Assembly: GCA_013399855.1 (NCBI GenBank)
Contig: VXAY01001093.1
Span: 248,463 to 312,462 of the forward strand
DNA from: Oxyruncus cristatus
Lineage: Eukaryota > Chordata > Aves > Passeriformes > Cotingidae
Reading direction: 5' to 3'
DNA: 64,000 bases
Shown: piece after piece, positions 61,751 to 64,000 of the stretch
Position numbering within the stretch: position 1 is the first letter of the stretch
How the letters are laid out: each line of letters begins with the position of its first letter
The notes under the pieces: generated by a model
Database searches by the model: none
Told to the model about the DNA's origin: nothing
The model's input: only the letters and a program-made list of their open reading frames with translations
Made by a program: the position numbers and the translations under genes

Positions 61751-62873
61751 GTTCATGATTTGACTGCCACAATTATAAAACATCAGTTTTCATCAGATTT
61801 TCACTGTTTGACTAAACTGGATCCTATCCTAAAGTATAGGGACTGTGCTTTTGATCACTGATATTGCAGTGGATTGAGAGGGAGAGATAAGAAAAAGACA
61901 GAACATGAATTCTACCTAATAAATGACAGATATTATCATTAAAAAAACTAATTAAAATTAATTAAAGATTAAGGGTGACCTCTTTTAGGTTCACCTATTT
62001 TCATGTTGGGCCCTGAGCCTGCACAAATTCAACTTTTCCAGTGAGGAGTGAATGTGGCACCCACTCTCCTCCCTGAGAGTCCTGCGCTGGCAACACGACT
62101 GCTGTTCCTTGTCCTGTGCAAGGAGGAGAAATGTAGTCTCCAGAAACATCAGAAAGGTGATGTGGACAGTGAAGACTTTCCCATGAACAGTGAACAATTT
62201 CCCAGTAAGAGTTTCAGCACAGTCCTGCAGCATAATGTGAGAGTCTACAAAGCATGTTTGTCTTCTTTGACACTTACTCCTAGGGATTTCTGGTTGTTTA
62301 TTTTTTTCCTCCCTCTTCTCCTTCAAACTATCACCTATCTCTCATGTGATAAAGGTGACTTCCAGCCTGATGGAGACATAAAACCCACACATGGCAGATT
62401 TATATAGTTACCTTCCCTGTGGAGTAGTGTTTACTTTCACATTGTTTGTTCATGGTTTGACTGCCACGATTATAAAATGACATCAGTTTTCATTAGGTTT
62501 TCACTGACTGTTTGACTAAGCTGGATCCTATCCTAAAGTATAGTGACTGTGCTTTTGAACATTGATATTGCAATGGATTGAGAGGGAGAGATAAGGAAAA
62601 GACAGAACATGAATTCTACCTAATAAATGACAGATATTATCATTAAAAAAACTAATTAAAATTAATTAAAGATTAAGGGTGACCTCTTTTAGGTTCACCT
62701 GTTTTCATGTTGGGCCCTGAGCCCGCACAAATTCAACTTTTCCAGTGAGGAGTGAGTGTGGCACCCACTCTCCTCCCTGAGAGTCCTGCACTGGAAACAA
62801 CACATAAGCACAGAAGGCAGATTTATATAGTTACCTGCTCTATGGAATAGTGTTTATCTTCACATTGTTTGCT
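61751..62873. repeat. Tandem duplication of about 0.7 kb, second copy internally deleted
   Basis: Segment A (61751-62090) recurs at 62448-62794 with a few substitutions and small indels. Segment B (62393-62450) recurs at 62816-62873. The order A-middle-B-A'-B' implies one tandem duplication of about 697 bp followed by loss of the middle (62091-62392 equivalent) from the second copy. Confidence 0.92.
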
Positions 62874-64000
62874 TTCAAAGAGCATGGTTACAGTGAGGGA
62901 AGGCTGGCTAGCCAAAGCTTTTTTCACTGCAAAGAAAACAGTATCTTCAGTACTGCAGCTGGACAGACCATGACATTTAGGAGTAGGTATCTTTCCCTGT
63001 AAGTTACCAATTCAAACTATCTGAATGAAACCCATGGCTGATAGTTATCTATGGGAAATGGACTGATGTTCCAGTTCAAGGGTGAATTCACATCCCAGCT
63101 GGAGCTTAGTAGTTTAGTTGAGAGCAAACCCAGGAAAATGGCATACAGAAACACAAATAGAAAGAGAGGGTTTATTTCAGTGCTAGCAAAACTGGCAATA
63201 TAATTAGTTTTGCTATTACACAAGCTCTACATGAAAAAATTGTGTGGTTGCCTGTGAAACATTTTGTGTCATAATCCATCATCCTTGGCTGATATCTCTC
63301 CCTCATACAGTTTTGTGACCCGACCTGATAGTCTTTGTTAGGGACACATAACAGAGAACACCGCTGCTTAAAAGAATGAACAAATCAAGTAGGAAGACAC
63401 TGATCATATGGGGTTTATATATGGAAGAAAATGTTGCCCTTACTCAATCTATTTCATATAATATATATTCGTGGTCTAGAAAAAGTGTACAAACTTAGTT
63501 ATTTGCACTTGAAACACAAAAACTGTGTTGATTTATGGTTTAAAAAGTCTTTTGAGAGGCATGTATCAGATAAACGTAATAAACATTTCAGAACAGAGCT
63601 CCCAATGCCATTTGGGAACTTATACAAGGTGTTGCAATTATTTTCCTAGTTTAGAGATGCAGTAAGAACCCAGAAAGCTTTGCCATTGTAGCTGAATGTA
63701 CAAATGGTCCTAGTTCATTTCAGGAAGTAAATTTAACAGCTCAATTAAGTCTAACACAAAAAAAATTATTGAGCTGACCTGTGTTATTTTAGTTTCCAAA
63801 ATGAAGTAGGAATAATCCTATTTGTTAAAACTGTATAGTCAGTATGATTTCAAAATCTCTGAATGTCTGTATGTAGCGAGAAGATATTAAAAATTCATTT
63901 GGATGAGGGAGATAATGGCTGGGGAATGGTTTTAGCTATAGGAAACACTATGGAGAACTGTATTCATATCAGGTTATGGATATAGGAATGTGGAAGGTTG
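62874..64000. other. Intergenic, nothing recognised
   Basis: AT-rich sequence to the window edge with only short open frames. No exon or repeat identified. Confidence 0.6.

Overview
This window is vertebrate nuclear DNA, almost certainly from a bird and probably a songbird. The evidence for a bird is several truncated CR1 retrotransposons in both orientations, an avian-type retroviral solo LTR, and one composite SINE with a tRNA-Ile-like head and a CR1-like tail, an architecture known from passerines. Only one protein-coding gene can be supported.

That gene is COCH (cochlin), on the minus strand from 32501 down to 12135. I reconstructed 11 coding exons by hand. All introns are GT-AG, every exon phase joins correctly, and the open frame totals 1641 nt (546 residues plus stop), close to human cochlin at 550. 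The product is a secreted protein: signal peptide, LCCL domain, short linker, then two von Willebrand factor A domains. The second vWA domain carries a complete metal-binding (MIDAS) motif and the first an incomplete one. The ATG lies in a CpG island (about 32040-33330) that also contains a 10-bp minisatellite, an assembly gap of 147 N and one isolated N.

Layout: 1-1345 may be the 3' UTR of a convergent plus-strand gene (STRN3 by synteny; inference only). 1346-10870 is non-coding with CR1 fragments. 10871-12134 is the probable COCH 3' UTR. 12135-32501 is COCH; its introns hold a CR1 copy, the tRNA/CR1 SINE, an antisense solo LTR and two perfect hairpins. 32500-35000 has two CpG-rich blocks. 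35000-64000 is intergenic with a CR1 copy, simple repeats and a partly deleted 0.7-kb tandem duplication.

The most interesting observation is a perfect 36-bp tandem duplication over the splice donor after COCH coding exon 8. It creates two identical donors exactly 12 codons apart, with an open frame between them, directly beside the metal-binding loop of the first vWA domain. The acceptor of coding exon 5 is also a NAGNAG tandem acceptor. I found no new multi-gene system and do not claim one.
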